This document shows, piece after piece, positions 22,441-31,340 of a stretch of DNA of 64,000 bases. The notes under the pieces are model-generated. The model had not been told where the DNA came from. It searched no databases and saw only the letters and a list, made by a program, of their open reading frames with translations. Each line of letters starts with the position of its first letter. Position 1 is the first letter of the stretch. A program made the translations under genes and the position numbers. The DNA is taken from contig BCHX01000003.1 of NCBI GenBank assembly GCA_001599755.1, positions 4,487,782 through 4,551,781 of the forward strand, written 5' to 3'. Source of the DNA: Gliomastix tumulicola (Eukaryota; Ascomycota; Sordariomycetes; Hypocreales; Bionectriaceae).

Positions 22441-24070
22441 CTGTTAGTCACGGTGATGGGGTGACAGCATCTTCGGCGCGGGACTGCAGGGGGCCCTACC
22501 TGGGGAAATCGCTTTTGCATCGCCAACATCTCTTCACGGCTGTATTCAATGCTGGTATTTCTTCAATACTGTCCCGACGGCCTGGGTGAACGCTGCTGGG
22601 AGTGTATCCTCACGGCGAAGAGCCATCATGGCCAGAAGTAGAGGCCGAAATGATCGCTGGCACTCTTAAGGCTATCTCTCCCGTTCCAGCCCCCTCGAGC
22701 CTTCAGCTGAGCTCCCAACAAGGCGTCCTGCTCCCATCAGCCGCTTTTCGCTAGCTTGAGGCGTCCATCTAGACCACCTCAATTGGTGATGGGAGGGAGC
22801 GCCACAGCGAGTTGATTGGAGGATGGACGCGACTATTGGCTCCTTGCCCTGCAATGCTCGCCGCGTGATGATAGTGCCATCTTTCACGGGAGGCCGTCGT
22901 CGATAAAACGGACAAACTTAGGATGAGCCTTAATTCAGGGTCTTCCTCTTCCTATCGGTACTTGCCCGTCGTGCTTTTCTGCACAACTACGCCATGCACA
23001 CCATCTCAGGGCTGAATCCATGACAGACAGCACAGGTTGTCTAGGGTAGGCCTACCCTCCTTCAGCGACCGGTGAGCGAAGGATCAGGCCCGAGGCCCGA
23101 GAATGCGACTCTCCTCCCCCGCGGGCATCAGGCCATCTCCCACGAATGGCAACCCTCGACGACCGTGAGTGTGTCCTCCCCTGCCACCGGTGTGAGCAGG
23201 AAGCAGACACACCAGGGACACACTGGACAGGTCCGCCCTGCCTGTCACTGCAAGAGGGAACGTGACGTGCATGACGTGGGGGTGGACAAGCCGGGAAAGT
23301 CGCCCGTTGCAGCAGCTTACAGGCACGCCGCTGCAACCCTTACGCTGCCAATCGTTTCCCTTCCCATCCTTGCCAAGGCACAGCGCAGCAGTCGCCAAAC
23401 CACACCTCCTCCTTCCACCGACAAAAGAGCCAACTCATCACAAGCAGGACAGGACGAGGAACCACCGCGCCATGAGCAACTGGCAACGTGTCGGGAATTG
23501 GACGGTAGGATTCCAACCGCGATTCATTTACCCGTATTAACAACCCTTGGCACACCCACCAGCAGATATCCCTCTAACCGTTTTCCCGACACCATGCCGA
23601 CTATCATGACGCACTGGGCCGCGATAACCCCGGTCGGGCGGCCCTTGTCGAGAGTGATTAAAATAACAAAGGGCACGTCACGGGGAAGGGAAATGGGAAA
23701 GAAGGTGGAAAAATAGGAGACGAGAAGCCGCGCATCAGTTTCCTCGTGCCCCCCCCCGCCCTTCCCTCTTTTTTTTTTTCTGGGCGAAGAAGGGACGGTG
23801 TGTGGTGAGTCCTCGAAAAAGGAGGGATCGGCAGTCGCGCTGGCTTCTCTCGTCAGGGAGGCCTTCTTCCCACAACGCCGTCCCGTCCTCCTCCTCCTCC
23901 TCCCCTCGGAGACCGACTTTTTGTCGAGGGTCGGCCATGTTGCCAACGACTAGACGCTGCCCGACTCCCACGATCCGACTCAACACCCGGTAGCCAGAAG
24001 CAAGCCAGAAGCAAGCCAGAAGCAGCAGCCAGCCCAGCAGTCGTTGTTTTGGCTCTCGACATCAGTCCTC
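22441..24070. other. intergenic, no supported gene
   Basis: Probably includes the unresolved 5' exon(s) of the membrane-protein gene (22441-22650). The rest holds only low-complexity-rich frames. The last part is the leader of the next plus-strand gene and contains a three-copy tandem repeat. Confidence 0.4.
23993..24025 (+). repeat. 3 x 11-bp perfect tandem repeat
   Basis: Three perfect copies of AGCCAGAAGCA (23993-24003, 24004-24014, 24015-24025), 45 bp upstream of the start of the orphan gene at 24071, so probably in its 5' leader. Confidence 0.8.
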
Positions 24071-24790
24071 ATGGAGCGCTGGTGCAAGGCCTGGCGTCGC
24101 TTCGTCTGGCGTCTTCGCCGCTACCGCACACCGCTCCAGCTCCGATACTCGCACGCCCTCCTCGCGCACATCTACCGGTTCCCCCTGCTGCAGCTCGTGC
24201 GCCTCCTGATCCGGACGCCCAGGAGCTTCCCCTGCGCGCTGCCGCCGCCGCCGCGGCACATCATGCGCTACGACCCCGAGGCCTACATGGACGAGACGCA
24301 CCCGCACATCTACGACCTGCGGCTGATCCCGCTCTGGCGCTGGCGCGACACGATGCAGCGCTCCTTCTACCGCCTGTACGAGGCCATGTGCGCCTTTGAC
24401 GAGCCGCTCATCGGCTACGAGACGGAATACTTCTGGAAGCGGCACCCGGGCTGGGACCCGGGCCGCCTGGCCGACCCGCGCGAGGACGGCGCCGGCGCGG
24501 ATCCCGAGCAGTGTGCTGTGCTGGCGTCCCTGGCTGAGGCGCTCGTCTACTCCTTCAACTGGCGGCTGGAACTCGGGCTGCGACGGGATGGGAAGCACGT
24601 CGACCGGCTGGAGGACGGGAGCTCGGCGCCGTTTGTGGCCTATCACAGCCCTGCCTGGGTGTTTGGCGTGCCGGCGCTGGAGACGAAGCTGATCCTCCAT
24701 GACTATGGAGACAGCACGGTCACGGGGTCGAGCAGCTTCTTCGAGAAGCGCAACATACAGGCGTCGGCCGCGGCCCTGCGGACGGTGTGA
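24071..24790 (+). CDS. hypothetical protein, 239 residues
   Basis: Single-exon frame with strongly GC-biased third positions, which argues that it is real; I do not recognise the family. The N-terminus is Arg/Trp-rich and amphipathic (MERWCKAWRRFVWRLRR), followed by a leucine-rich helix, a Pro-rich break (ALPPPPRH) and an alpha-helical body rich in Trp, Tyr and Asp (IPLWRWRD, YFWKRHPGWDP), ending in TV. There is no clear signal peptide or membrane helix, although the basic N-terminus could act as a mitochondrial targeting segment. A further in-frame ATG lies 27 bp upstream (24044); I prefer 24071. The next gene (25151-25813) lies on the opposite strand, convergent with it. Confidence 0.6.
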   Translation: MERWCKAWRRFVWRLRRYRTPLQLRYSHALLAHIYRFPLLQLVRLLIRTPRSFPCALPPPPRHIMRYDPEAYMDETHPHIYDLRLIPLWRWRDTMQRSFYRLYEAMCAFDEPLIGYETEYFWKRHPGWDPGRLADPREDGAGADPEQCAVLASLAEALVYSFNWRLELGLRRDGKHVDRLEDGSSAPFVAYHSPAWVFGVPALETKLILHDYGDSTVTGSSSFFEKRNIQASAAALRTV

Positions 24791-25150
24791 AAGGTGTGCG
24801 GAAAGGGGGGGGAGGGGCTGGGCCAAGTCGGAGCGCGCGCTTGGCAACCTCCATAGAAAAAGAGGAACAGATACCACGCTGGCAGGGGTATATTGAACCT
24901 ATAACTACATACATACAGACGAAACAAACACCTATACATATGGGAGGGATGGGAAAGGTATCGATTAGGGTATTGGTGAGTCTTTTGCGACCCTGTCCTG
25001 TAAACTACTACTGCTAGTATAAAATAACGCTTTTTGCCTTGTCTAGGGAGAGAGCACCTCCTAGAATGAACCAACCAACCCGGCTTCCGCTGCCTCCAGG
25101 GAGCTCGTGAATCTGCTGACCTTTTTTTGTTTTTGCTCCGAGCTTCTTGC
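24791..25150. other. intergenic between convergent genes
   Basis: 3' flanks only; G-rich and then ordinary sequence. Nothing else seen. Confidence 0.5.
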
Positions 25151-25813
25151 TCAGAGAAACACCCAGTTGTTCTCCAGGTCGAGGTACTTGTAGCGGCTCT
25201 CCTCCTCATCCCACACGAAGTCGACGATGCCCTGTGTCCTATACACCTTAATATATTCCTGGGCGGCGCGGTCGATGCCCTCCCGGCCTATGGGCATGCC
25301 GATCTGGTTCTCGTCCAGGCCCTGCACGAACTCGAAGCTCAGCGGGTGTCCGTCGTCCCCCTTGAGCCAGTGCACGAGCGTGATGGCGTCGGACAGGTCG
25401 ATGTCGCGCGCCCTGTCCGAGGGGTCGCCGATGCGGCGCAGCTTGCGCTCGAGGGCAAAGTCCAGCCGGCCCGCGTAGACGAGCAGGTTGCGGCCCTGGT
25501 AGGCGATGACGCCCTGCTCGACGGACTGCATGAACAGGGCCGGGCGCTGGGCGCGGCCGACGAAGATCTGGAAGTCGTCGTTCATCCAGTCCTCGTTGAA
25601 GTTGCCGGCGATGGCGACGTCGCGGATGACGCGCATGACCTCGTCGCGGTACTCCTGGACGGCGTCGACGTTGGGGTCCAGGAGGAAGTCGATGTCCTTG
25701 GTGGCCGCGCGGTTGCCGAAGACGGCGACGGCGAGCATGCCGCCGACGGTGATGAAGCGGATGGGCGCGACGGCGAGCAGCAGGTCCGAGTGCCCTATCC
25801 CCTCGTCCAGCAT
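25151..25813 (-). CDS. nucleotidyltransferase-fold protein (uncharacterised fungal family)
   Basis: 220 residues from the methionine of MLDEGIGH. The sequence has the hallmarks of the Pol-beta-type nucleotidyltransferase fold: a glycine turn (TVGGMLAV, G24-G25), then ATKDIDFLLD with the D40-x-D42 pair, and later acidic DDFQIFV. The spacing resembles MNT/AbiEii-like and other uncharacterised fungal NTase-fold proteins. The enzymatic activity and substrate are unknown. The frame stays open upstream through a low-complexity region that is not credible coding sequence. An acceptor-like ctaacacag directly upstream (about 25835) suggests a short unidentified first exon, so the start is provisional. 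Confidence 0.65.
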   Translation of the reverse strand: MLDEGIGHSDLLLAVAPIRFITVGGMLAVAVFGNRAATKDIDFLLDPNVDAVQEYRDEVMRVIRDVAIAGNFNEDWMNDDFQIFVGRAQRPALFMQSVEQGVIAYQGRNLLVYAGRLDFALERKLRRIGDPSDRARDIDLSDAITLVHWLKGDDGHPLSFEFVQGLDENQIGMPIGREGIDRAAQEYIKVYRTQGIVDFVWDEEESRYKYLDLENNWVFL

Positions 25814-25944
25814 GGTTAACGCTGTGCGGCCTGTGTTAGCGGCGCCATGGTTTGTTCCAACGGTTTGCTGCTGCTGCTCTCTCTCTCTCCCCCTCTCTCC
25901 GCGTGATTGATGCTGGTGTTTTTGGTGTTTGCTTGGGAGGTAAA

Positions 25945-25972
25945 GGTAGGTAGGTAAGGTAGGTAAGGTAGC
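25945..25972. repeat. GGTAGGTA/AAGGTAGGTA simple-sequence tract
   Basis: A run of GGTA units with occasional AAGG interruptions; similar TAGGTA words recur at about 26920-26995. Such tracts are frequent in intergenic DNA of Sordariomycetes. It is not the TTAGGG telomere repeat. Confidence 0.7.
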
Positions 25973-26607
25973 TTCAGCTACCGGCAATTGGCTAGGCCAG
26001 CTCGGGTATGAGTGGAGGAGAGAGAAGGGGAGAGGAGGTGGAAGGGGGAGGAGGGGCGTGGACTCAAGATGTTGAGATTGGAAGGGTCTAGACTCGCCTC
26101 TTATTATGTCGTCCTTGGTTAGGAGCCGGGGACTCCTATGTCGCCCAGGCGGCACCATCCTTGCTTCTTTTTTTTCTTCCCTATTTCTCCGCCTGAGACG
26201 CTTCTTCCCCCCGAGTCGGACCCGAGGGCGGGATTTTTTTTTTTTTTGGGTTCTCTTTTCGTATGTAGATTGTCTCTCTCTCCTTGTCTGTTCCAACCCG
26301 CTACCGTCCGGCCTGCCAGGGGAGGAGCGAGGAAAAGAGCATGAGGGGGGGATTTTCGGGGGGGAGCCGGGATGGTGGCAATACCTGGAAAGATGGGACG
26401 AAGAGTACAGTAGTAGCCGACCAGGCCAGCTCCCGAGTCGTGTGTTTTGCTTATCAAAGGAGTGACTGTAGATGGGCGAGGAGGAGGTCGGGGGAGGGGG
26501 AGGAGTAGGAGGAGGAGGCTGATGATGGGTTGGTAGAGGGAGAGGAGTGGGAGTGGCTGTAGAAGGTTGCCTGATTTGCTAATCAATGCGGATGGGAGGA
26601 GAGGAGA

Positions 26608-26634
26608 GAAGAAGAAGAAGAAGAAGAAGAAGAA
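26608..26634 (+). repeat. (GAA)9 microsatellite
   Basis: Nine uninterrupted GAA units within a purine-rich stretch; nothing suggests that it is coding. Confidence 0.9.
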
Positions 26635-28413
26635 GGTGAAGGATGCTTTTTTTCTTTTTCGTATCTGGGGGAGGCAACAACTGACGTGTGGTCTAGGTAG
26701 AGTGATCGCAAAATCTCTCTCGCTCTCTCCTGACTCTCTCATCTGGCATCCAACTCACAATCACGCTCACCCTTCCTTTCCCTGCCCTTGCCCTGTTCCC
26801 GGAGCTGGCCTTCCTTTTCCCTTAGCACACGCCCGCCCGCCCACTCTCACTCTCACCTTCATCACTCACCGGCGGTCTGGCAAAGGCCCAAGGAGAGGGG
26901 ACCCCAAAGAGCCCACCTAGTAGGTACTCGCAGCCACCTACGCGCAGCCACCCCTCTCTAACGACGGTAGGTACCTACGTTAAGGTAAGGTAGCTGCTAC
27001 TCTGTTCCCGTCAGCAGGGTGCAAATATGCACGGCACCCAATTTGATCCCTGGATGCGCTGCTGTGTGTGTGTGGTGCTTCCCTGCCTGAGGGGCGTGCT
27101 GCATTCCGTCTCCCGAGGGGGGGAAGGGGGGAGTGGGCGTCGATGTCGAGGACCCATGTAAGCCCAGGTCAGGATCGAGGAGGGCAAGTCTATGCAGGCG
27201 GATGGAGAGAGAGGAGAGGAGGTAAATACCTTGCCTTGGGTAGGTAGCTCGCGAGCTTCTTACTTGCATCGTGCATATTTCAGCCCGTTTCCCTGGCTTG
27301 GGCTGGGTTCTCGTAGCGGGGTAAGCTTGGGAGCCTCGAACAGGGCAGCTCGAGCTAGACGATGGCTGGCCAGTGGCGTTTATTTTTCGTTTTTTTTTGT
27401 CTCTCCTTCAAGTGTGTATGTAAACGGCTAGCTGCTCGTCTCGATGCCGTCTCTCATCAGTTCATCTTGAAGGCTGCCCCCTCCCACCTTCGCCCCGAAC
27501 GGGCAAACGGCGTGAGGATCGCCAATGAAATGTGCTGGCATTCACATGCAGGTGATTCTCGATGTGGAGGAGGGTCATAGCTAATGCGCCCGCCGATGGA
27601 GCTGGAAGTACGTAACTAAACCCGGGCGTCTTTCCCAGGCAAGCCGCCCTTTTTTCATCGTCCACAGATCGCAGGGACCAAAACGTTGCCAGCCAGAACC
27701 AAGGAAAAAAAAAGACAAAAAAAAAAAAAAAGAAAGAGACATTGAATCCATCGCGGGCCCCACGTTGGGCAACAATGATGTGTTTTTTTTGTTTCGGTCT
27801 TTAGGATTGTACTTGGAAAACTGGGATGGGCGCCGCTTACCGGGATGATCGGTTGGAGGAGCAGTGTGTCTTTCGGGCGCTCCCAGCGGCTGGCGATCGA
27901 AGGGGACTTCCCTCTCGCTTGGGGCACACTTGGCACTCCTGTCGACCGCAGCTTCGGCACTTGCTTAGTGAGGAGAGGATCGGACCCTTAGTTGGTTATT
28001 GGGAGGAGTTGCTGTCTGAGTGGCTGCTGTGGGGTGTGTGTGTGTGTGTGAGAGAGAGATGTTGGGTTGGATTTTGCTGTGTAGATGCCCTGCCCATATG
28101 CCCTGGCCAGTGTGTGTCCACGTATACGTAGGTGTGTGTGTACGACATGGTGCAGAGGTCATGTGCTGCTGTGGAGTTGCATGCTTTCTCACGTCCTTGA
28201 ATTAATATATACGACTCTGACATAGCTGCACCGATGACGATCTGTTATGAGCGAGCGAGCCTGCGTTGACGGGCGTCGAAGGATCATAGTTAGTGCTTGA
28301 CCACACGCTTGCTGGGGAACTATTCCTACGATGTCTACATGATCGGCAGGCTGCTGAAAAAGCTTAGGAGGCAATCAACATGCACTCTGACGTGGCCTCC
28401 CCTCCTCCTACTT

Positions 28414-29784
28414 TCAGTCCTGGGGCATCTTGATCGCCCTCCTCCTCAGCACCGCGCTCTTCTCGTCCAGGCTATGATAGTCGTGCGCGCCGATGCACGC
28501 CTCCCTGCTCCACAGGACCGCCACGCTCGTACGATCCCTCATCTCGGCCTCGTACGCATCCACGGCGTCCCGTCTGGTCTTTGTCCCGTTGTAGATCTGC
28601 GCCAGCGCGCCCGCGAGGTGGTAGGCGTCCATGATGCCGTGGTTGGCCGCCTCCCCGCGGAACATGGTCATGGCGTGGGCGGCGTCGCCCGTCAGCGTGA
28701 CGAGGCCGTCGTGGTTGTCCCAGGGGAGGCAGGGCCAGTCCTGGAGGATGATCTCCTGGGCGGTGGCGGCGGCCTTCTCGCTGGCCGTGACGAGGGAGAC
28801 GGCGTCGCGGAGCACCGGGTGGAAGTCGGCGGCGCGGCGGGCCATCTCCTCGGCGCGGCCTCTGCTCGTGTCGGGCACGATGGCGTCTTCGGCCGTCTTG
28901 ACCGGCCACGAGAGGATGGCCTGGACCTTGTAGTGTTCGTCTGGCGTGCCGGCCGAGCCATTGGTCGCGGGCGTGTCGAGCATCGAGATCCATAGGAAGT
29001 TGTTCGTGTCCGGGTGACACCCCTGGAACAGCAGCGGATCGATATCGCGGAGTGGCCGCACCTGCTCGGGCGTCATGTCGACCGCGGCGCCGAGCAGCTT
29101 CACATCGAGCGTCTGGTTCTTGTACGTCTTGGGCGCGACGAACTGCCTCGTCCGCGAGTTCGTCCCCTCCGCGCCGACCAGCAGCCCGCCCTCCACGCTG
29201 CTCCCGTCCTCGAACCGCACCGTCACGACGTCGTCGCCGCCGCCGCCCTTGGCCTCCTCCACATCCCGCAGCTTCTTCCCCCAGTGTACGTGGTCGGCGA
29301 TCCGTCGGTCGCGCAGCAGGGCTTCGCGGAAGCGCGTGCGCGAGACGCGCTTGCGGTCGTTGGGCGGGATGCGGAACTTGGTCTCGAGGCTCGCGAGGTT
29401 GAGGAAGAGGAAGTTGCCCGTGTCGTGGCGCGCGATGTCCGGGTCGACCTGGGCCTCGTCGACGGCCGCGAGGGCGTCTTTGTCGAGCAGGCGGCGCAGG
29501 AAGGAGAGGCACCAGTGCAGGGTTATGGCCCAGCCCTGGTCGCGGGCGTCGGTGTCGGCATCGCGCTCGAAGACCTCGAAGGGGACGTTGGCCTGCAAAG
29601 AAGTGGCTTGTAAGTACGTGAGCAGAGACGAGGGACAATATTTTGGAGGGGCGGCTGGAATTTAGCAGGGGGGATTAGGGAAGGGACAAAAAATAGTTCG
29701 TACATTGGCAAGCCCGTGTGCCAGGGTCAGCCCGACTACGCCGGCGCCGATGATGAGGACCGGCTTCTGCTGCGAGTCGGCCAT
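28414..29784 (-). CDS. FAD-dependent (class A) monooxygenase
   Basis: Exons 29784-29704 and 29592-28414 (111-bp intron, gtacga...cag) give 419 residues. Exon 1 encodes the FAD-binding Rossmann motif GAGVVG (13-18). The join restores the family phrase LAN-ANVPFEVFERD. Further family signatures are an Arg-rich RTRFREALL segment, the second dinucleotide-binding motif in the form GAEGTNSRTR (about 167-176; family DG usually has Asp where this has Glu), and GDAAHAM (about 329-335) contacting the FAD ribityl/phosphate. Class A monooxygenases hydroxylate aromatic or polyketide-like substrates with NAD(P)H and O2. The substrate is unknown. It is divergent from an HSL-type esterase across a 518-bp shared upstream region. 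Confidence 0.92.
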
Positions 29785-30302
29785 GATTCGTGTGCCCTGC
29801 TACTTTCCTCGGTCAGGGTCTGGAGGGAATCCTTGTCTTTGCTCCTCTCTCTGGTCTCTTGTCACCGTGGGAAAATAGTAGCTGTGTGTTTGTGAGTGAC
29901 ACTCCGTGCCTAGTAGGGGAGCCCTTTTGCGTCCTACTAGAGGAGAGAGGGGCGAGCCCCGCAGAGGGCCCTTTTTATTTTGGCACCCCGTCGGAGTGCG
30001 AGAGAGAGCGGCTTCGCTTCAGGTACCGACGGTGCGCTGACGGCAGCTGGCGGCGCTATTTTCTCTGGCCGGGGAGGGGGAGGGGGAGACGATGATCAGT
30101 CAGTCAGTTGTCTCGCGGAACGATCAGGAACCCGTGATAGATCCCGTTGTTTCAAATCCGACGGCTTGCGTGTGTATGATCCTACTGGGTGCTTATATAG
30201 ACGTTTAAAGTTGTCCTGTCTCGCTGACTACCTGCATTGGCTGTCATCCTATCCCTCCCTCAGGACACAGGACAGTACACCTACATCTGCTACACCTGAG
30301 CC
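29785..30302. promoter_or_regulatory. divergent promoter shared by FAD monooxygenase and esterase
   Basis: The two genes start 518 bp apart on opposite strands. A TATA box (TATATA, 30194-30199) lies about 105 bp upstream of the esterase ATG. Divergent placement of an oxygenase and an esterase suggests co-regulation in one catabolic or biosynthetic step pair, but that is inference. Confidence 0.5.
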
Positions 30303-31340
30303 ATGGCGTCAGATACCAAGCACGAGGCTCTGCAGCCTCTTCACCCGTCCATGGAGGGCAAGCTCGACCCCGTCTTCGAGAAGCTCTACAACGACCACGT
30401 GGCTAACACGCCCCTCCGGCCCATCGACCTCGCCCAGCTACGCCAGCACTACTCGCGGCTCTACAGCTACGGCACGGGCCCGGCCCCGGAGCCCGCCAGG
30501 ACGTACGACACGACGATTCCCATCGGCAGCGACGGGGTGGAGATCGCCGCGAGGGTCTACGAGCCGCCGGGCTCCTCCTCCTCCTCCGGGGGGCCCTGGC
30601 CGGTGCACGTGGACTTCCACGGAGGGGGCTGGGGGCTGGGAGACCTGGAGACGGAGGCACATGTCTGTCGGCATCTGTGCGTCAAGGCGGGTGTCGTGGT
30701 CATCGACGTGGACTACCGCCTCGTCCCGGAGCATCCCTTCCCGACGGCCATCACGGACAGCTGGGCAGCCGTCCAGTACATCCACGCGCACGGGAGGGAG
30801 CGGTTCAACGTCAAGCAGGACAGCATCTCGCTGGGCGGCGTGTCCGCCGGAGGAGCCATCGCGCTCGCCATCGCGCACCTCGCACGCGACGCCTCCCTGC
30901 CGCTCAAGCTCATCGCCGCAGGGACGCCCGTCATCGACGACATCTCCAAGTACGCGACCGCGGCGGACTCGCCCTGGCCGTCGATGCGCGAGAACGAGTT
31001 CGCGCCGACGCTCAACTGGGCGCGTCTCGTCTGGTTCGACAAGCTCAAGCGGTCCACGATGAGCCTGCCCGAGGGCGCCGGCTGGTTCGCCAACCTGCTC
31101 GACGCGCCTCGCTTCACGGGCCTGGCCAAGACGGTGCTGTACACGGCGGGCGCCGACCCGCTGAGGGACGAGGGCGAGGCGTACGCGAGGCGGCTGGTCG
31201 AGAACGGCGTCGAGGTGACGCTGCGGCGGTTCCCGGGCGTGCCGCATCCGTTCATGCACATGGATAAGGACCTGTGGCAGGCGAGCCAGTTTATCGACCT
31301 GACGGCACGGGAGATCCGTCTGGCGCACTTCAGCGAGTGA
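30303..31340 (+). CDS. alpha/beta-hydrolase (HSL-type esterase/lipase)
   Basis: Single exon, 345 residues. It shows the hormone-sensitive-lipase family signature: the oxyanion HGGGW (106-110), the nucleophile elbow GVSAGG with S181 (179-184), the catalytic acid D285 (AGADPLRDEG) and H315 (VPHPFMH). Length and order match fungal cytosolic HSL-type carboxylesterases; there is no signal peptide. It likely hydrolyses short-chain esters or a lactone; the physiological substrate is unknown. It sits head-to-head with the FAD monooxygenase. The start at CCATGG (30303) has a good context and follows a TATA box. Confidence 0.94.
   Translation: MASDTKHEALQPLHPSMEGKLDPVFEKLYNDHVANTPLRPIDLAQLRQHYSRLYSYGTGPAPEPARTYDTTIPIGSDGVEIAARVYEPPGSSSSSGGPWPVHVDFHGGGWGLGDLETEAHVCRHLCVKAGVVVIDVDYRLVPEHPFPTAITDSWAAVQYIHAHGRERFNVKQDSISLGGVSAGGAIALAIAHLARDASLPLKLIAAGTPVIDDISKYATAADSPWPSMRENEFAPTLNWARLVWFDKLKRSTMSLPEGAGWFANLLDAPRFTGLAKTVLYTAGADPLRDEGEAYARRLVENGVEVTLRRFPGVPHPFMHMDKDLWQASQFIDLTAREIRLAHFSE

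Larger units (their letters stand above)
25814..28413. other. 2.6-kb low-complexity intergenic region
   Basis: Dominated by simple sequence: a GGTAGGTA-type tract (25945-25972), poly-pyrimidine and poly-purine runs, (GAA)9 at 26608-26634, more TAGGTA words (about 26920-26995), A/T homopolymers near 26230 and 27705-27735, and (GT)n near 28035-28050. Frames of up to about 380 codons cross this region only because of compositional bias. It may contain the first exon of the NTase-fold gene. Confidence 0.55.

Noticed and set aside
25814..26296. In-frame N-terminal extension of the NTase-fold protein (about 160 codons)
   Set aside because: It is made of poly-Lys/Arg, poly-Pro and poly-Gln from simple-sequence DNA and has no conserved content.
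25945..26995. GGTAGGTA arrays as telomeric repeats
   Set aside because: The unit is not TTAGGG, the arrays are short, and normal genes lie on both sides.
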